Shown here: one piece after another, positions 8,629-18,452 of the stretch
How the letters are laid out: the number at the start of each line of letters is the position of its first letter
Position numbering within the stretch: position 1 is the first letter of the stretch
NCBI GenBank assembly: GCA_900596015.1
Contig: UVIF01000001.1
Coordinates: forward strand, 638,513 to 702,512
DNA from: Pseudomonas viridiflava
GTDB taxonomy: Bacteria; Pseudomonadota; Gammaproteobacteria; Pseudomonadales; Pseudomonadaceae
DNA: 64,000 bases
Direction: 5' to 3'
Program-made: the position numbers and the translations under genes
The notes under the pieces: generated by a model
Seen by the model: the letters and a program-made list of their open reading frames with translations, nothing else
Told to the model about the DNA's origin: nothing
The model's database searches: none

Positions 8629-9558
8629 TCAGCGCTTCTCGTACAGCTTCGGTGCGCCGACCGGCCGTGACTTGAAGCGCCGATGGGCCCACAGGTACTG
8701 CTCGGGGCATTCGGTCACGGCCTGTTCCACCCACTGGTTGATGCGCAAGGCATCGGCCGCTTCGCTCTCGCCGGGGAACCCCTGCAGCGGTGGATGCAAG
8801 ACCAGCCGATAGCCAGAACCATCTTCCAGCCGCCGTTGCGTGAACGGGATGACCCGTGCCTTGCCCAGCCGGGCGAAATGCGTGGTGGCCGTCACCGTGG
8901 CCGCCTCGATGCCGAACAACGGCACGAAGATGCTCTGCTTGGCGCCGTAGTCCTGATCGGGTGCATACCAGATCGCGCGGCCCTTGCGCAGCAGTTTGAT
9001 CATCCCGCGCACGTCCTCGCGTTCTACCGCCAGCGAATCGGGATTGTGCCGTTCGCGGCCCTGGCGCTGGACGAAATCGAACAGCGCATTGCGATGCTCG
9101 CGGTACATGCCGTCGATGGTGTGGCGCTGGCCCAGTAACGCCGCACCGATCTCCAAGGTGGTGAAATGCAGCGCCATCAGAATTGCGCCCTCGCCCTCGC
9201 GCTGCGCCGCCTGCAGATGTTCGAGCCCCTCGATGTGCGCCAGCCTGGCCAGACGCGCCTGTGGCCACCACCAGCTCATGGCCATCTCGAAGAATGCAAT
9301 GCCGGTGGACGCGAAGTTTTCCTTGAGCAGGCGTTTTCTTTCGACGGGCGGCATCTGCGGGAAGCACAACTCAAGGTTGCGCGCCGCCACACGTCGACGT
9401 TCGCTGGCCACACGGTACATGCCCATCCCCAGCCAGCGACCCAGCCGGAGCAAGGCGCGATACGGCAATTGCACGACCAGCCACAACGCGCCGAGCCCCA
9501 GCCACAGGGGCCAGAAGCGCGGATGAAGAAAAGATCGGCGAAAACGCGGGCGGTCCAT
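8629..9558 (-). CDS. htrB: lipid A biosynthesis lauroyl acyltransferase (HtrB/LpxL family)
   Basis: Adds a secondary acyl chain to the lipid A precursor at the inner membrane. The 309-residue protein has an N-terminal hydrophobic segment (about residues 15-32) and the catalytic HX4E motif HFTTLE at residues 131-136, followed by the downstream YAPDQDYG motif. The start MDRPRFRRSF matches the usual beginning; the longer open frame upstream is not conserved. Divergent from minC. LpxL and LpxM paralogues cannot be told apart confidently from sequence alone. Confidence 0.92.
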   Translation of the reverse strand: MDRPRFRRSFLHPRFWPLWLGLGALWLVVQLPYRALLRLGRWLGMGMYRVASERRRVAARNLELCFPQMPPVERKRLLKENFASTGIAFFEMAMSWWWPQARLARLAHIEGLEHLQAAQREGEGAILMALHFTTLEIGAALLGQRHTIDGMYREHRNALFDFVQRQGRERHNPDSLAVEREDVRGMIKLLRKGRAIWYAPDQDYGAKQSIFVPLFGIEAATVTATTHFARLGKARVIPFTQRRLEDGSGYRLVLHPPLQGFPGESEAADALRINQWVEQAVTECPEQYLWAHRRFKSRPVGAPKLYEKR

Positions 9559-9697
9559 TGACGATTCCGAACAGGCAACAAGGCGGGGCATTCTACATGG
9601 GTTGACCCTACGTCGCTGCGTCGCGGCTTGCAGGGGAAGGTGGTTCTCGCTATAAGTCTCGGCACTTTTTTTAGTTACAAGGCGCGTTTTGCCGACC

Positions 9698-10435
9698 ATG
9701 AGCCAGACCGATCAGCTAGACCAGGAACCTGTGTTCCAACTCAAGGGCAGCATGCTCGCCATCACCGTGCTCGAGTTGGCGAAGAACGATCTTGCCGGCC
9801 TCGACCGCCAGTTGGCGGCCAAGGTGGCGCAGGCCCCGAACTTCTTCAGCAACACGCCGCTGGTGCTGGCGCTGGACAAACTGCCCGCCAATCAGGGCAG
9901 CATCGACCTGCCGGGCCTGATGCGCATCTGCCGTCACCATGGTTTGCGGACCCTGGCGCTGCGTGCCAGCCGCATCGAAGACATCGCGGCGGCAATCGCC
10001 ATCGACTTGCCGGTGCTGCCACCCTCGGGTGCCCGCGAACGACCGTTGGAAATCGAAGAACGCAAGCCCGAGAAGCCTCCGGAAAAGCCTCCAGAGCCTT
10101 TGATCCAGCCGACTCGCGTGATCACTACGCCGATCCGTGGCGGCCAGCAGATCTACGCCCAGGGCTGCGACCTGGTGGTGATCAGCTCGGTGAGCTCGGG
10201 TGCAGAACTGCTGGCCGATGGCAACATCCATGTCTACGGCCCGATGCGTGGCCGCGCCCTGGCGGGCATCAAGGGCGACCGCAAGGCGCGGATCTTCTGT
10301 CAGCAGCTGGGCGCCGAACTGCTTTCCATTGCCGGACAGTACAAGGTCTCCGAAGACCTGCGTCGCGACCCGTTGTGGGGTGCGCCCGTTCAGGTGAGCT
10401 TATCGGGGGATGTGTTGAACATCACCCGTCTTTAA
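9698..10435 (+). CDS. minC: septum site-determining protein MinC
   Basis: Inhibits FtsZ polymerisation away from midcell. The 245-residue protein has an N-terminal FtsZ-interacting domain ([15 protein letters not shown]), a proline/glutamate-rich linker near residues 110-130, and a C-terminal beta-helical MinD-binding domain with [14 protein letters not shown] and [14 protein letters not shown]. The ATG at 9698 is chosen over an in-frame TTG nine bases upstream because homologues begin with a short polar N-terminus. First gene of the minCDE cluster, 152 bp before minD. Confidence 0.96.
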   Translation: MSQTDQLDQEPVFQLKGSMLAITVLELAKNDLAGLDRQLAAKVAQAPNFFSNTPLVLALDKLPANQGSIDLPGLMRICRHHGLRTLALRASRIEDIAAAIAIDLPVLPPSGARERPLEIEERKPEKPPEKPPEPLIQPTRVITTPIRGGQQIYAQGCDLVVISSVSSGAELLADGNIHVYGPMRGRALAGIKGDRKARIFCQQLGAELLSIAGQYKVSEDLRRDPLWGAPVQVSLSGDVLNITRL

Positions 10436-10587
10436 CGGATACTGCCGCCATTTTCAGCGCAACTTTCAAATAGCGCGGTTGTCGAGCGGTACGCTTCCGG
10501 TACCGCAGGCTCATGTAGTCCGCCGATGTTTTGAAGTCATGTTTTTTCGGGGATTAACAGTCCCTTTTTAAGTAGGGGTGATACACC

Positions 10588-11400
10588 TTGGCCAAGATTC
10601 TAGTGGTTACATCCGGCAAGGGTGGTGTGGGCAAGACCACCACCAGCGCCGCCATCGGCACCGGCCTCGCACTGCGCGGCCACAAAACCGTCATCATCGA
10701 CTTCGACGTCGGCCTGCGTAACCTTGACCTCATCATGGGCTGCGAACGCCGCGTGGTGTACGACTTCGTCAACGTGGTGAACGGTGAAGCGACCCTGCAG
10801 CAGGCCCTGATCAAGGACAAGCGCGTCGAGAACCTCTTCATCCTGGCTGCCAGCCAGACGCGCGACAAGGACGCCCTGACCAAGGAAGGCGTCGAGAAAA
10901 TCATCACCGAGCTGTCGAAGACCCACGACTACATTCTGTGCGACTCCCCGGCAGGCATCGAGAAAGGTGCTCACCTGGCCATGTATTTCGCCGATGAGGC
11001 GATCGTGGTGACCAACCCGGAAGTGTCCTCGGTACGCGACTCGGACCGCATGCTTGGCCTGTTGGCGAGCAAGTCGCGACGCGCCGAGAACGGCGAGGAT
11101 CCGATCAAGGAACACCTGCTGATCACCCGCTACAGCCCCGAGCGCGTCAGCCGTGGCGAGATGCTGGGCGTGGAAGACGTCGAGGAAATCCTGGCGATCC
11201 GCCTGCTGGGGGTGATTCCGGAATCCGAAGCAGTGCTCAAGGCGTCCAACTCGGGTACGCCGGTGATTTTCGACGACCAGAGCGACGCCGGCCAGGCGTA
11301 CAGCGATGCCGTCGACCGTTTGCTGGGCAAGGAAAAGCCCCACCGCTTCCTTGATTTCAAGAAGAAGAACTGGGTCGAGCGCCTGTTTGGAGGTCGCTAA
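10588..11400 (+). CDS. minD: septum site-determining protein MinD
   Basis: Membrane-cycling ATPase that recruits MinC and is released by MinE. The 270-residue protein starts at a TTG codon ([18 protein letters not shown]). It carries the deviant Walker [10 protein letters not shown] (residues 10-18) and a C-terminal amphipathic helix ([13 protein letters not shown]) for membrane targeting. AGGGGTG lies shortly upstream of the TTG. Its stop overlaps the minE ATG (TAATG). Confidence 0.98.
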   Translation: MAKILVVTSGKGGVGKTTTSAAIGTGLALRGHKTVIIDFDVGLRNLDLIMGCERRVVYDFVNVVNGEATLQQALIKDKRVENLFILAASQTRDKDALTKEGVEKIITELSKTHDYILCDSPAGIEKGAHLAMYFADEAIVVTNPEVSSVRDSDRMLGLLASKSRRAENGEDPIKEHLLITRYSPERVSRGEMLGVEDVEEILAIRLLGVIPESEAVLKASNSGTPVIFDDQSDAGQAYSDAVDRLLGKEKPHRFLDFKKKNWVERLFGGR

Positions 11401-11654
11401 TGAATATTTTCGACTTCTTTCGTGACCGCAAGAAAGGCAACACCGCGTCGGTCGCGAAAGAGCGTCTACAGATCATCGTGGCGCATGAACGCGGCCAACG
11501 CACTACCCCTGACTACCTGCCGGCTCTGCAGAAAGAGCTGGTAGAAGTGATTCGCAAGTATGTGAATATCGAGAGCGACCAGGTACAGGTTGCTCTCGAG
11601 AATCAGGGTAGCTGCTCGATTCTGGAATTGAACATTACCCTGCCTGATCGCTGA
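11400..11654 (+). CDS. minE: cell division topological specificity factor MinE
   Basis: An 84-residue protein that stimulates MinD ATPase and drives Min oscillation. The N-terminal membrane-targeting/anti-MinCD segment ([12 protein letters not shown]) and the C-terminal topological domain ([14 protein letters not shown]) are both present. Coupled to minD by a TAATG overlap. Confidence 0.98.
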   Translation: MNIFDFFRDRKKGNTASVAKERLQIIVAHERGQRTTPDYLPALQKELVEVIRKYVNIESDQVQVALENQGSCSILELNITLPDR

Positions 11655-11744
11655 GCCTCACGCTCGGCTCCACGGCGGCCCGCCGGCCCTTTGCTGAAAA
11701 GGGTCGACGCGCCGCCGTTGGCGTTTCTGAGAGATAGACCTTTC

Positions 11745-12380
11745 ATGCCGTTGTCGAACATTCGCATCATCCACCAGGACGCCGCCGTGCTGGTCATCGA
11801 CAAGCCGACCCTGTTGTTGTCGGTGCCCGGGCGCGCCGACGACAACAAGGACTGCCTGATCACCCGCCTGCAGGAAAACGGCTTTCCCGAGGCGCGCATC
11901 GTGCATCGCCTGGACTGGGAAACCAGCGGCATCATCCTTCTGGCACGCGATGCCGACAGCCATCGCGAGCTGTCCCGTCAGTTTCACGACCGCGAGACGG
12001 AAAAAGCCTATACCGCCCTGGCCTGGGGCCAGCCTGCGCTGGACAGTGGCAGTGTCGATCTGCCGCTGCGTTACGATCCGCCCACCAAGCCACGTCATGT
12101 GGTGGATCACGAGCACGGCAAGCATGCGCTGACGTTCTGGAAGGTGCTTGAGCGCTGCGGGGAGTGGTGTCGCGTGGAGCTGACGCCGATCACCGGGCGT
12201 TCGCATCAATTGCGCGTGCACCTGTTGTCGATCGGTCATCCGCTGCTGGGTGACCGGCTGTATGCCCACCCCGAGGCGCTGCAGGCACACGAGCGGCTTT
12301 GCCTGCATGCCAGCATGTTGGCGTTTACCCATCCGGTGACGGGCGAGCGGATGAAATTCGAGTGCGCCGCACCCTTCTGA
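11745..12380 (+). CDS. rluA: RluA family pseudouridine synthase
   Basis: A 211-residue pseudouridine synthase expected to modify 23S rRNA and possibly tRNA. The catalytic aspartate is Asp57 in HRLDWETSG; the family motif LARDADSHRELSRQFHDRETEKAYTAL region follows. The length matches the short RluA subgroup lacking an S4 domain. It follows minE by 90 bp, the arrangement familiar from other Pseudomonas. The start has only a weak GAGAGA upstream. Confidence 0.93.
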   Translation: MPLSNIRIIHQDAAVLVIDKPTLLLSVPGRADDNKDCLITRLQENGFPEARIVHRLDWETSGIILLARDADSHRELSRQFHDRETEKAYTALAWGQPALDSGSVDLPLRYDPPTKPRHVVDHEHGKHALTFWKVLERCGEWCRVELTPITGRSHQLRVHLLSIGHPLLGDRLYAHPEALQAHERLCLHASMLAFTHPVTGERMKFECAAPF

Positions 12381-12504
12381 ACAGCGACGAGGCTTTCGCG
12401 GCCGGGTGACCGCTCCAACAGGTATGCCAGGTCCTGTGCGGGATCCGCAGCCATATTGATGGGCAATCGGGTAAACTCGGTGGCATTGCTGTCTGGAGTT
12501 TTCT

Positions 12505-13794
12505 ATGCGTGAAGCTTTGAACCAAGGCCTGATCGATTTTCTCAAGGCCTCCCCTACCCCATTCCACGCCACTGCGACGCTGGCTCGCCGCCTCGAAGCA
12601 GCCGGTTACCAGCGGCTGGACGAGCGCGAAAGCTGGAACACGGTGCCCGGTGGGCGCTACTACGTAACGCGCAATGATTCTTCGATCATCGCCGTCAAGC
12701 TCGGCAAGCATTCACCGCTGATCAACGGGCTGCGCCTGGTGGGCGCTCACACCGACAGCCCCTGCCTGCGCGTGAAGCCGCAACCCGAATTGCAGCGCCA
12801 GGGCTTCTTCCAGTTGGGCGTCGAAGTCTATGGCGGTGCGCTGCTGGCGCCCTGGTTCGACCGCGATCTGTCGCTGGCCGGTCGGGTCACCTTTCGCCGT
12901 GACGGCAAGGTCGAAAGCCAGCTGATCGATTTCCGCGTGCCGATTGCCGTGGTGCCCAATCTGGCCATTCATCTCAATCGCGAGGCCAACCTGGGCTGGG
13001 CAATCAACGCACAGAACGAACTGCCGCCGGTGCTGGCCCAGGTGGCCGGCGACGAGCGGGTCGATTTCCGCGCGCTGCTGACCGAGCAATTGGCACGCGA
13101 ACACGGGCTGAACGCCGATGTGGTGCTCGATTACGAACTCAGTTTCTACGACACGCAAAGCGCCGCGGTGATCGGCCTGCACGGCGATTTCATCGCCGGC
13201 GCGCGGCTCGACAACCTGCTGTCCTGTTATGCAGGCCTGCAGGCCCTGCTCGATGTCCAGGGCGATGAAAGCTGCGTGCTGGTGTGCACCGACCACGAAG
13301 AGATTGGCTCCAGCTCTGCCTGCGGCGCCGATGGGCCGATGCTCGAACAGGTCTTGCAGCGGCTGTTGCCCGAGGGCGACGAATATGTGCGCAGCATCCA
13401 GCGTTCGCTGCTGGTGTCGGCCGACAATGCCCATGGCGTACATCCCAACTATGCCGACAAGCACGACGCCAACCACGGGCCCAAGCTCAATGCCGGGCCG
13501 GTGATCAAGGTCAACAGCAACCAGCGCTACGCCACCAACAGCGAGACGGCGGGGTTTTTCCGCCACCTGTGCATGGCGGTGGAAGTGCCGGTACAAAGCT
13601 TCGTGGTACGCAGCGACATGGGTTGCGGCTCGACCATCGGTCCGATCACCGCCAGCCACCTGGGGGTCAGGACCGTCGACATCGGCCTGCCGACGTTTGC
13701 CATGCATTCGATTCGCGAGCTTGCCGGCAGCCATGACCTGGCGCATCTGGTCAAGGTGCTCGGGGCGTTCTACGCCAGCAACGAGCTGCCCTAG
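12505..13794 (+). CDS. apeB: M18 family aminopeptidase
   Basis: A 429-residue zinc aminopeptidase. Metal and catalytic motifs visible are GAHTDSP (His-Asp), the conserved [16 protein letters not shown] stretch with the general base glutamate and bridging residues, and a late HSIRE. Family length is normal. The ATG has GGAGTTTTCT in front, a strong start. It follows rluA on the same strand with a 124-bp gap that shows no other gene. Confidence 0.93.
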   Translation: MREALNQGLIDFLKASPTPFHATATLARRLEAAGYQRLDERESWNTVPGGRYYVTRNDSSIIAVKLGKHSPLINGLRLVGAHTDSPCLRVKPQPELQRQGFFQLGVEVYGGALLAPWFDRDLSLAGRVTFRRDGKVESQLIDFRVPIAVVPNLAIHLNREANLGWAINAQNELPPVLAQVAGDERVDFRALLTEQLAREHGLNADVVLDYELSFYDTQSAAVIGLHGDFIAGARLDNLLSCYAGLQALLDVQGDESCVLVCTDHEEIGSSSACGADGPMLEQVLQRLLPEGDEYVRSIQRSLLVSADNAHGVHPNYADKHDANHGPKLNAGPVIKVNSNQRYATNSETAGFFRHLCMAVEVPVQSFVVRSDMGCGSTIGPITASHLGVRTVDIGLPTFAMHSIRELAGSHDLAHLVKVLGAFYASNELP

Positions 13795-13896
13795 CCGCGC
13801 GCACGTGGGGGACGCTCACGGTTCCATTCTTCGTGGCCGGCCCTCGGCGGGCCCAGGGCGGACCACGCAAACACCGATCTACAGGTGATTCCACTG

Positions 13897-16035
13897 ATGG
13901 CCCTTTTCCTGCGCCTGGCGCTTGCAGTCCTGTTGCTACTGCCGATCACCGCCCAAGCCGTCGCTTTGCCTGGGTTGCTGGGGGGGAGTTCGGAGAAACC
14001 CGCCGAGCAACCTGCCCAACCCCTGGGTCAGTCCCTGGATCAGGTGATCCAGACCCTGGAAAATGACCAGCAACGCACCAAACTGTTGAGCGACCTGAAA
14101 AAGCTGCGGGACAGTACCCGGCAAGCCCAACCCGCCGCCGAGCAGGGCGTGCTGGGCATGATTGGCAGTGCCCTGGCGCACGTCGACCAGCAGTTTTCCG
14201 GCGATAACAGCCCGTTCCAGCGCTGGGGCGCGGAAGTCGCCCAGGCCCATGAGGAACTGCAGGCGCTGGCCCTGCCGATGGCCGAATGGCCGCCGATCAT
14301 CGGCGCGTTTCTGCTGATCATTCTGGTGTGGAGCCTGCTTGCCTACAGCCTGATCTGGATCGGCCATCGCGTGCGTGTTCGCTTCGGTCTGTCGGAAGAG
14401 TTGCCGCAGCATCCGCGTACCCTCGACCTGCTGCGCTTTGCCTTGCGCAAGCTCGGCCCCTGGCTGGTGGCGCTGGTCATTACCGTTTACGTGGGCTACG
14501 CCCTGCCCTCTTCATTGGGCAAGAGCCTGGCGATGGTGATGGCCTACGCGCTGGTAGTCGGCACACTGTTTTCCGCGATTTGCGTGATCGCGTTTTCCCT
14601 GCTCGACGGGCCGCATCGACACCGCGCGCTGAACATCCTGCGTCACCGTGCGTTTCGGCCACTGTGGCTGATCGGCAGTTTCGCCGCCTTCGGCGAGGCG
14701 CTGAGCGACCCCCGTATGGTCGCAGCGCTCGGCCAGCACCTGGCACACAGCGCGGCGACCCTGGCCAATGTGCTGGCGGCACTGTCCACCGGGCTGTTCA
14801 TCCTGCGCTTTCGCCGACCCATCGCCCACCTGATCCGCAACCAGCCGCTGTCGCGACGCCTGACCCGACGAGCCTTGAGCGACACCATCGAGATCCTCGG
14901 CAGCTTCTGGTACCTGCCGGCGCTGGTGTTGGTGGGCATCTCGCTGTTCGCCACGTTCTTCTCGGCCGGTGACACCAGCACGGCCCTGCGCCAGTCGTTG
15001 ATGTGCGCGGTGCTGTTGATCCTGTGCATGGTCATCAATGGCCTTATCCGTCGTCACGCCCTGCGCCCGCCCAAGGGCCCACGGCGTCATGCCTTGTATT
15101 CAGAGCGCTTGAGTCACTTTGCCTACACCTTGATGCACCTGCTGATCTGGGTGGTTTTCGTCGATCTGGGCCTGCGCGTGTGGGGCATGTCGCTGATCGG
15201 CTTCACCGAAGGCGATGGCCACGAGATCTCGGTGCGCCTGGCCAGCCTGGTGGGCACCCTGATCTTCGCCTGGCTGGTGTGGATTCTGGCAGACACCGGT
15301 ATCCACCATGCTCTTACGCGCTCACGCAAGGGCATGGCCAACGCGCGTGCGCAGACCATGATGCCGTTGATCCGCAATGTGCTGTTCGTGACCATTTTCA
15401 TCATTGCCGCGATCATTGCCCTGGCCAACATGGGCATGAACGTGACCCCGCTGCTGGCCGGTGCGGGCGTGATCGGCCTGGCGATCGGTTTCGGTGCGCA
15501 GTCGCTGGTGGCGGATCTGATCACCGGGCTGTTCATCATCATCGAGGACTCACTGGCCATCGACGACTATGTGGATGTCGGCGGGCACCTGGGCACCGTC
15601 GAGGGCCTGACCATCCGTACCGTGCGCCTGCGCGACATCGACGGCATCGTGCACACCATTCCGTTCAGCGAAATCAAGAGCATCAAGAACTACTCGCGCG
15701 AATTCGGCTATGCCATCTTTCGCGTGGCGGTGCCGTACAGCATGGGCATCGACGACGCCATCAAGATGATGCGCGAAGTGGGCCAGAAGATGCGCAGCGA
15801 TCCGTTGCATCGGCGCGATATCTGGTCGCCGCTGGAGTTTCAGGGCGTGGAGAGCTTCGAGTCGGGCACGGCGATCCTGCGGGCGCGGTTCAAGACCGGG
15901 CCGATCAAGCAGTGGGAGGTGTCGCGGGCCTTCAACCTGGCGCTCAAGCGGCAGATGGACGAGGCCGGGCTGGACCTGGCGACGCCGAGATTGAGTGTGC
16001 AGGTGATCACGGCAGGCGCGGCTGGCGAGAAATAG
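13897..16035 (+). CDS. large MscS family mechanosensitive ion channel protein
   Basis: A 712-residue inner-membrane protein with a signal-like N-terminus (MALFLRLALAVLLLLPITAQA), a periplasmic region, and many transmembrane segments between about residues 120 and 500. A C-terminal MscS core contains LLAGAGVIGLAIGFGAQSLVADLITGL, the pore-lining helix with Gly/Ala pattern, followed by the beta domain (GTVEGLTIRTVRLRDIDG). The ATG is preferred to a GTG 12 bases upstream because AGGTGA fits it at 8 nt. Role: release of solutes under hypo-osmotic stress, inferred from family. Confidence 0.9.
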   Translation: MALFLRLALAVLLLLPITAQAVALPGLLGGSSEKPAEQPAQPLGQSLDQVIQTLENDQQRTKLLSDLKKLRDSTRQAQPAAEQGVLGMIGSALAHVDQQFSGDNSPFQRWGAEVAQAHEELQALALPMAEWPPIIGAFLLIILVWSLLAYSLIWIGHRVRVRFGLSEELPQHPRTLDLLRFALRKLGPWLVALVITVYVGYALPSSLGKSLAMVMAYALVVGTLFSAICVIAFSLLDGPHRHRALNILRHRAFRPLWLIGSFAAFGEALSDPRMVAALGQHLAHSAATLANVLAALSTGLFILRFRRPIAHLIRNQPLSRRLTRRALSDTIEILGSFWYLPALVLVGISLFATFFSAGDTSTALRQSLMCAVLLILCMVINGLIRRHALRPPKGPRRHALYSERLSHFAYTLMHLLIWVVFVDLGLRVWGMSLIGFTEGDGHEISVRLASLVGTLIFAWLVWILADTGIHHALTRSRKGMANARAQTMMPLIRNVLFVTIFIIAAIIALANMGMNVTPLLAGAGVIGLAIGFGAQSLVADLITGLFIIIEDSLAIDDYVDVGGHLGTVEGLTIRTVRLRDIDGIVHTIPFSEIKSIKNYSREFGYAIFRVAVPYSMGIDDAIKMMREVGQKMRSDPLHRRDIWSPLEFQGVESFESGTAILRARFKTGPIKQWEVSRAFNLALKRQMDEAGLDLATPRLSVQVITAGAAGEK

Positions 16036-16039
16036 TGGG

Positions 16040-16212
16040 GCGCCCTTCGCGGGCAGAGCCCGCTCCCACAGTGATCGCTGGGGTGCCCTTCGCGGGCAGA
16101 GCCCGCTCTCACAGGGGTCTGTAAAAGCAGTGGGAGTCTTTCGCGGCCACTGACCGCTCCTACAGCGATCCAGATCTCCCGTAGGAGCGGTCATCGGCCG
16201 CGAAAGGGGCGC
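16040..16212. repeat. cluster of four REP elements
   Basis: Two direct copies of the TTCGCGGGCAGAGCCCGCTCCCACAG type (16045-16071 and, with one change, 16088-16114) are followed by a second REP variant, TTTCGCGGCC...GACCGCTCCTACAG, at 16139-16165. Its inverse partner is at 16180-16206. The last two can pair as a long hairpin. The cluster fills the convergent gap between the mscS-like gene and ttcA. Confidence 0.9.
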
Positions 16213-16219
16213 CGCGGTG

Positions 16220-17044
16220 TTAAAGATTCACCACATTGGCGATCCGCACCGGCGCGCTGTCGTCGATGCGCAGGTTGTGGAAGTCGAACAGGTTGCGATC
16301 GGCCAGCTGCGATGGCATCACGTTCTGCAGGCTGCGGAAGATGCTGTCGGTCCGGCCGGGTGTCTTGCGTTCCCAGTCAACCAGCATGTCCTTGACCACC
16401 TGGCGCTGCAGGTTTTCCTGAGAGCCGCACAGATTGCAGGGAATGATCGGGAACTGCTTGAAGTTGGAGTAGGCCTGGATGTCCTTCTCATGGCAGTAAG
16501 CCAGCGGCCGAATCACCACGTTGCGCCCATCGTCGGCAAGCAGTTTGGGCGGCATGGCCTTGAGCGAGCCGTTGAAGAACATGTTGAGAAAAAACGTCTC
16601 GACGATATCGTCGCGGTGGTGCCCCAAAGCCATCTTGGTCGCGCCGATCTGGTCGGCGAAGTTGTACAGGGTACCGCGACGCAGGCGCGAGCACAGCGAG
16701 CAGGTGGTCTTGCCTTCCGGGATCAGCTCCTTGACCACCGAATAGGTGTCCTTCTCGACGATGTGGTACTCCACGCCCAGTTGTTCCAGGTAGGCCGGCA
16801 ATACGTGCTCGGGAAAACCGGGCTGCTTCTGGTCCATGTTCACGGCCACGATGCTGAACGCGATGGGTGCCACCTTCTGCAGGTGCAGGAGCACGTCGAG
16901 CATCGTGTAGCTGTCCTTGCCTCCCGAAAGACAGACCATGACCTTGTCGCCGTCCTCGATCATGTTGTAGTCGGCGACGGCTTCACCCGCCAGCCGGCGA
17001 AGGCGTTTCTGCAGTTTGTTCTGGTTGACCGAAAGAGTGCCCAT
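16220..17044 (-). CDS. ttcA: tRNA 2-thiocytidine(32) synthetase TtcA
   Basis: Thiolates cytidine-32 in tRNA using an iron-sulfur cluster. The 274-residue protein has the PP-loop SGGKDS at residues 40-45 and two CxxC pairs, Cys115/Cys118 (CSLC) and Cys203/Cys206 (CNLC), as expected for TtcA. The start [14 protein letters not shown] fits the family; the open frame upstream is not conserved. Divergent from sprT. Confidence 0.96.
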   Translation of the reverse strand: MGTLSVNQNKLQKRLRRLAGEAVADYNMIEDGDKVMVCLSGGKDSYTMLDVLLHLQKVAPIAFSIVAVNMDQKQPGFPEHVLPAYLEQLGVEYHIVEKDTYSVVKELIPEGKTTCSLCSRLRRGTLYNFADQIGATKMALGHHRDDIVETFFLNMFFNGSLKAMPPKLLADDGRNVVIRPLAYCHEKDIQAYSNFKQFPIIPCNLCGSQENLQRQVVKDMLVDWERKTPGRTDSIFRSLQNVMPSQLADRNLFDFHNLRIDDSAPVRIANVVNL

Positions 17045-17208
17045 GGCGACAGGATCCGCGAGGTGTGTGACAAAAGCCGGGCATTTTACGCGCTTTGATG
17101 CGTTGGGTGTACCGTCGCTGCAAGTGATCCCTGCGCGTGGCACCGACGGGTGGCTCGGCAATGCCTGAACGTTGCGGCATAATCGGTGCACCTGGAGTGT
17201 GTCAAAGA

Positions 17209-17703
17209 ATGCCCGAGCAACTCAATCAACGCGTCGAAGCCTGTTTCCGCCAGGCCGAACTGTTTTTCAAACGGCCTTTTCGGCGCCCGGTGGTCAGCAC
17301 CAAGCTGCGCGGGCAGAAAGCCGGCGTCGCGCACCTGCATGAAAACCTGCTGCGCTTCAATCCACAGCTCTACCGCGAGAACAGCGAGGACTTCCTCCAC
17401 CAGACCGTGCCCCACGAGGTCGCGCACCTGGTCGCCCATCAGTTGTTCGGCGACCGTATAGCGCCCCATGGCGAGGAATGGCAACTGATCATGCGCGGTG
17501 TCTACGAGCTGACACCGCACCGTTGCCACAGCTATGCGGTGAAACGTCGCCAGGTCATCCGTTACCTCTACAAATGCCCCTGCCCCGACAGCGACTTCGC
17601 CTTTTCTGCCCAGCGCCACGGCATGGTCAGCAGAGGCCGCCGCTACCTGTGCCGGCGATGCCGCCAGACCCTGGTGTTCAGCGGTGAAACGCGCGTGCAA
17701 TGA
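17209..17703 (+). CDS. sprT: SprT family zinc metalloprotease-like protein
   Basis: A 164-residue protein with the zinc motif HEVAH at residues 69-73 and a C-terminal zinc ribbon made of KCPCPDS and LCRRC. Function in bacteria is not settled; the fold is that of the SprT/Spartan peptidases. The start at 17209 has GGAGTG upstream. Its last codon overlaps the first possible start of the phosphopantetheinyl transferase gene (ATGA). Confidence 0.92.
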   Translation: MPEQLNQRVEACFRQAELFFKRPFRRPVVSTKLRGQKAGVAHLHENLLRFNPQLYRENSEDFLHQTVPHEVAHLVAHQLFGDRIAPHGEEWQLIMRGVYELTPHRCHSYAVKRRQVIRYLYKCPCPDSDFAFSAQRHGMVSRGRRYLCRRCRQTLVFSGETRVQ

Positions 17704-18452
17704 TCGTCATTCCCTTGCACGACGAGGCTGGGCAGAATGCGCACATGAATACAGCCCTCCCCGCTTGCCTGAGCGATCTGCGCCAGCACTGGCCACTGCC
17801 TGAGTGCGTGCCCGGCGCACAGTTGTTCAGCAACCGTTTCGACCACAGTGCGTTCACGACCGAGGATTTCGCGCGGTGCGGCATCGTGCCGCCAGCGTCG
17901 ATCCAGCGTTCGGTGGCCAAGCGGCAGGCCGAGTATCTGGCTGGACGTGTCTGTGCACGCGGCGCACTGCTGGCCCTCACCGGCGAAGCGCAGGTACCGG
18001 TGATCGGTGCCGACCGCGCGCCAATCTGGCCAGCACAGACCGTAGGATCGATTACCCATGGCAGCGGCCGGGCCGTGGCCGTGGTCGCCAGCCGCGATCA
18101 CTGCCAGGGCCTGGGCCTGGATATCGAGAGTCTGCTGCCACCGGCACGCGCCGAACGGCTGCGCGCGGAAATACTGACCCCGGCCGAACAGGCCCGGATG
18201 GACCCGAACCAGGTGGACACAGTGGTGACCCTGACGTTCTCGCTCAAGGAAAGCTTGTTCAAGGCGCTGTATCCGCTGGTAGGCAAGCGCTTCTATTTCG
18301 AACATGCCGAAGTGCTGCATTGGTCTGCCCAGGGACAGGCACGCTTGCGCCTGCTGACCGACCTGTCGCCGCAGTTCGGCAGCGGATTCGAAGTCGACGG
18401 GCAGTTCGCCTGGCTCGATGGGCATCTGTTGAGCCTGGTGGCGGTCCGTTGA
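17700..18452 (+). CDS. pcpS: 4'-phosphopantetheinyl transferase (EntD/PcpS type)
   Basis: Transfers the phosphopantetheine arm of CoA to carrier proteins of fatty acid, siderophore or other synthesis. Motifs GLGLDIES (magnesium site) and FSLKESLFKALYPLVGKRFYFEHAEV are nearly identical to those I know from P. aeruginosa PcpS. The first ATG overlaps sprT by ATGA; an in-frame ATG at 17745 (MNTALPAC) would give 235 residues and matches the length of PcpS equally well. Its stop overlaps the TTG start of the next gene. Confidence 0.9.
   Translation: MIVIPLHDEAGQNAHMNTALPACLSDLRQHWPLPECVPGAQLFSNRFDHSAFTTEDFARCGIVPPASIQRSVAKRQAEYLAGRVCARGALLALTGEAQVPVIGADRAPIWPAQTVGSITHGSGRAVAVVASRDHCQGLGLDIESLLPPARAERLRAEILTPAEQARMDPNQVDTVVTLTFSLKESLFKALYPLVGKRFYFEHAEVLHWSAQGQARLRLLTDLSPQFGSGFEVDGQFAWLDGHLLSLVAVR

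Noticed and set aside
17804..18448. N-terminal extension of the DUF4350-DUF58 protein through pcpS
   Set aside because: It is an off-frame reading of the pcpS gene; the membrane helix that starts DUF4350 proteins follows the TTG at 18449.
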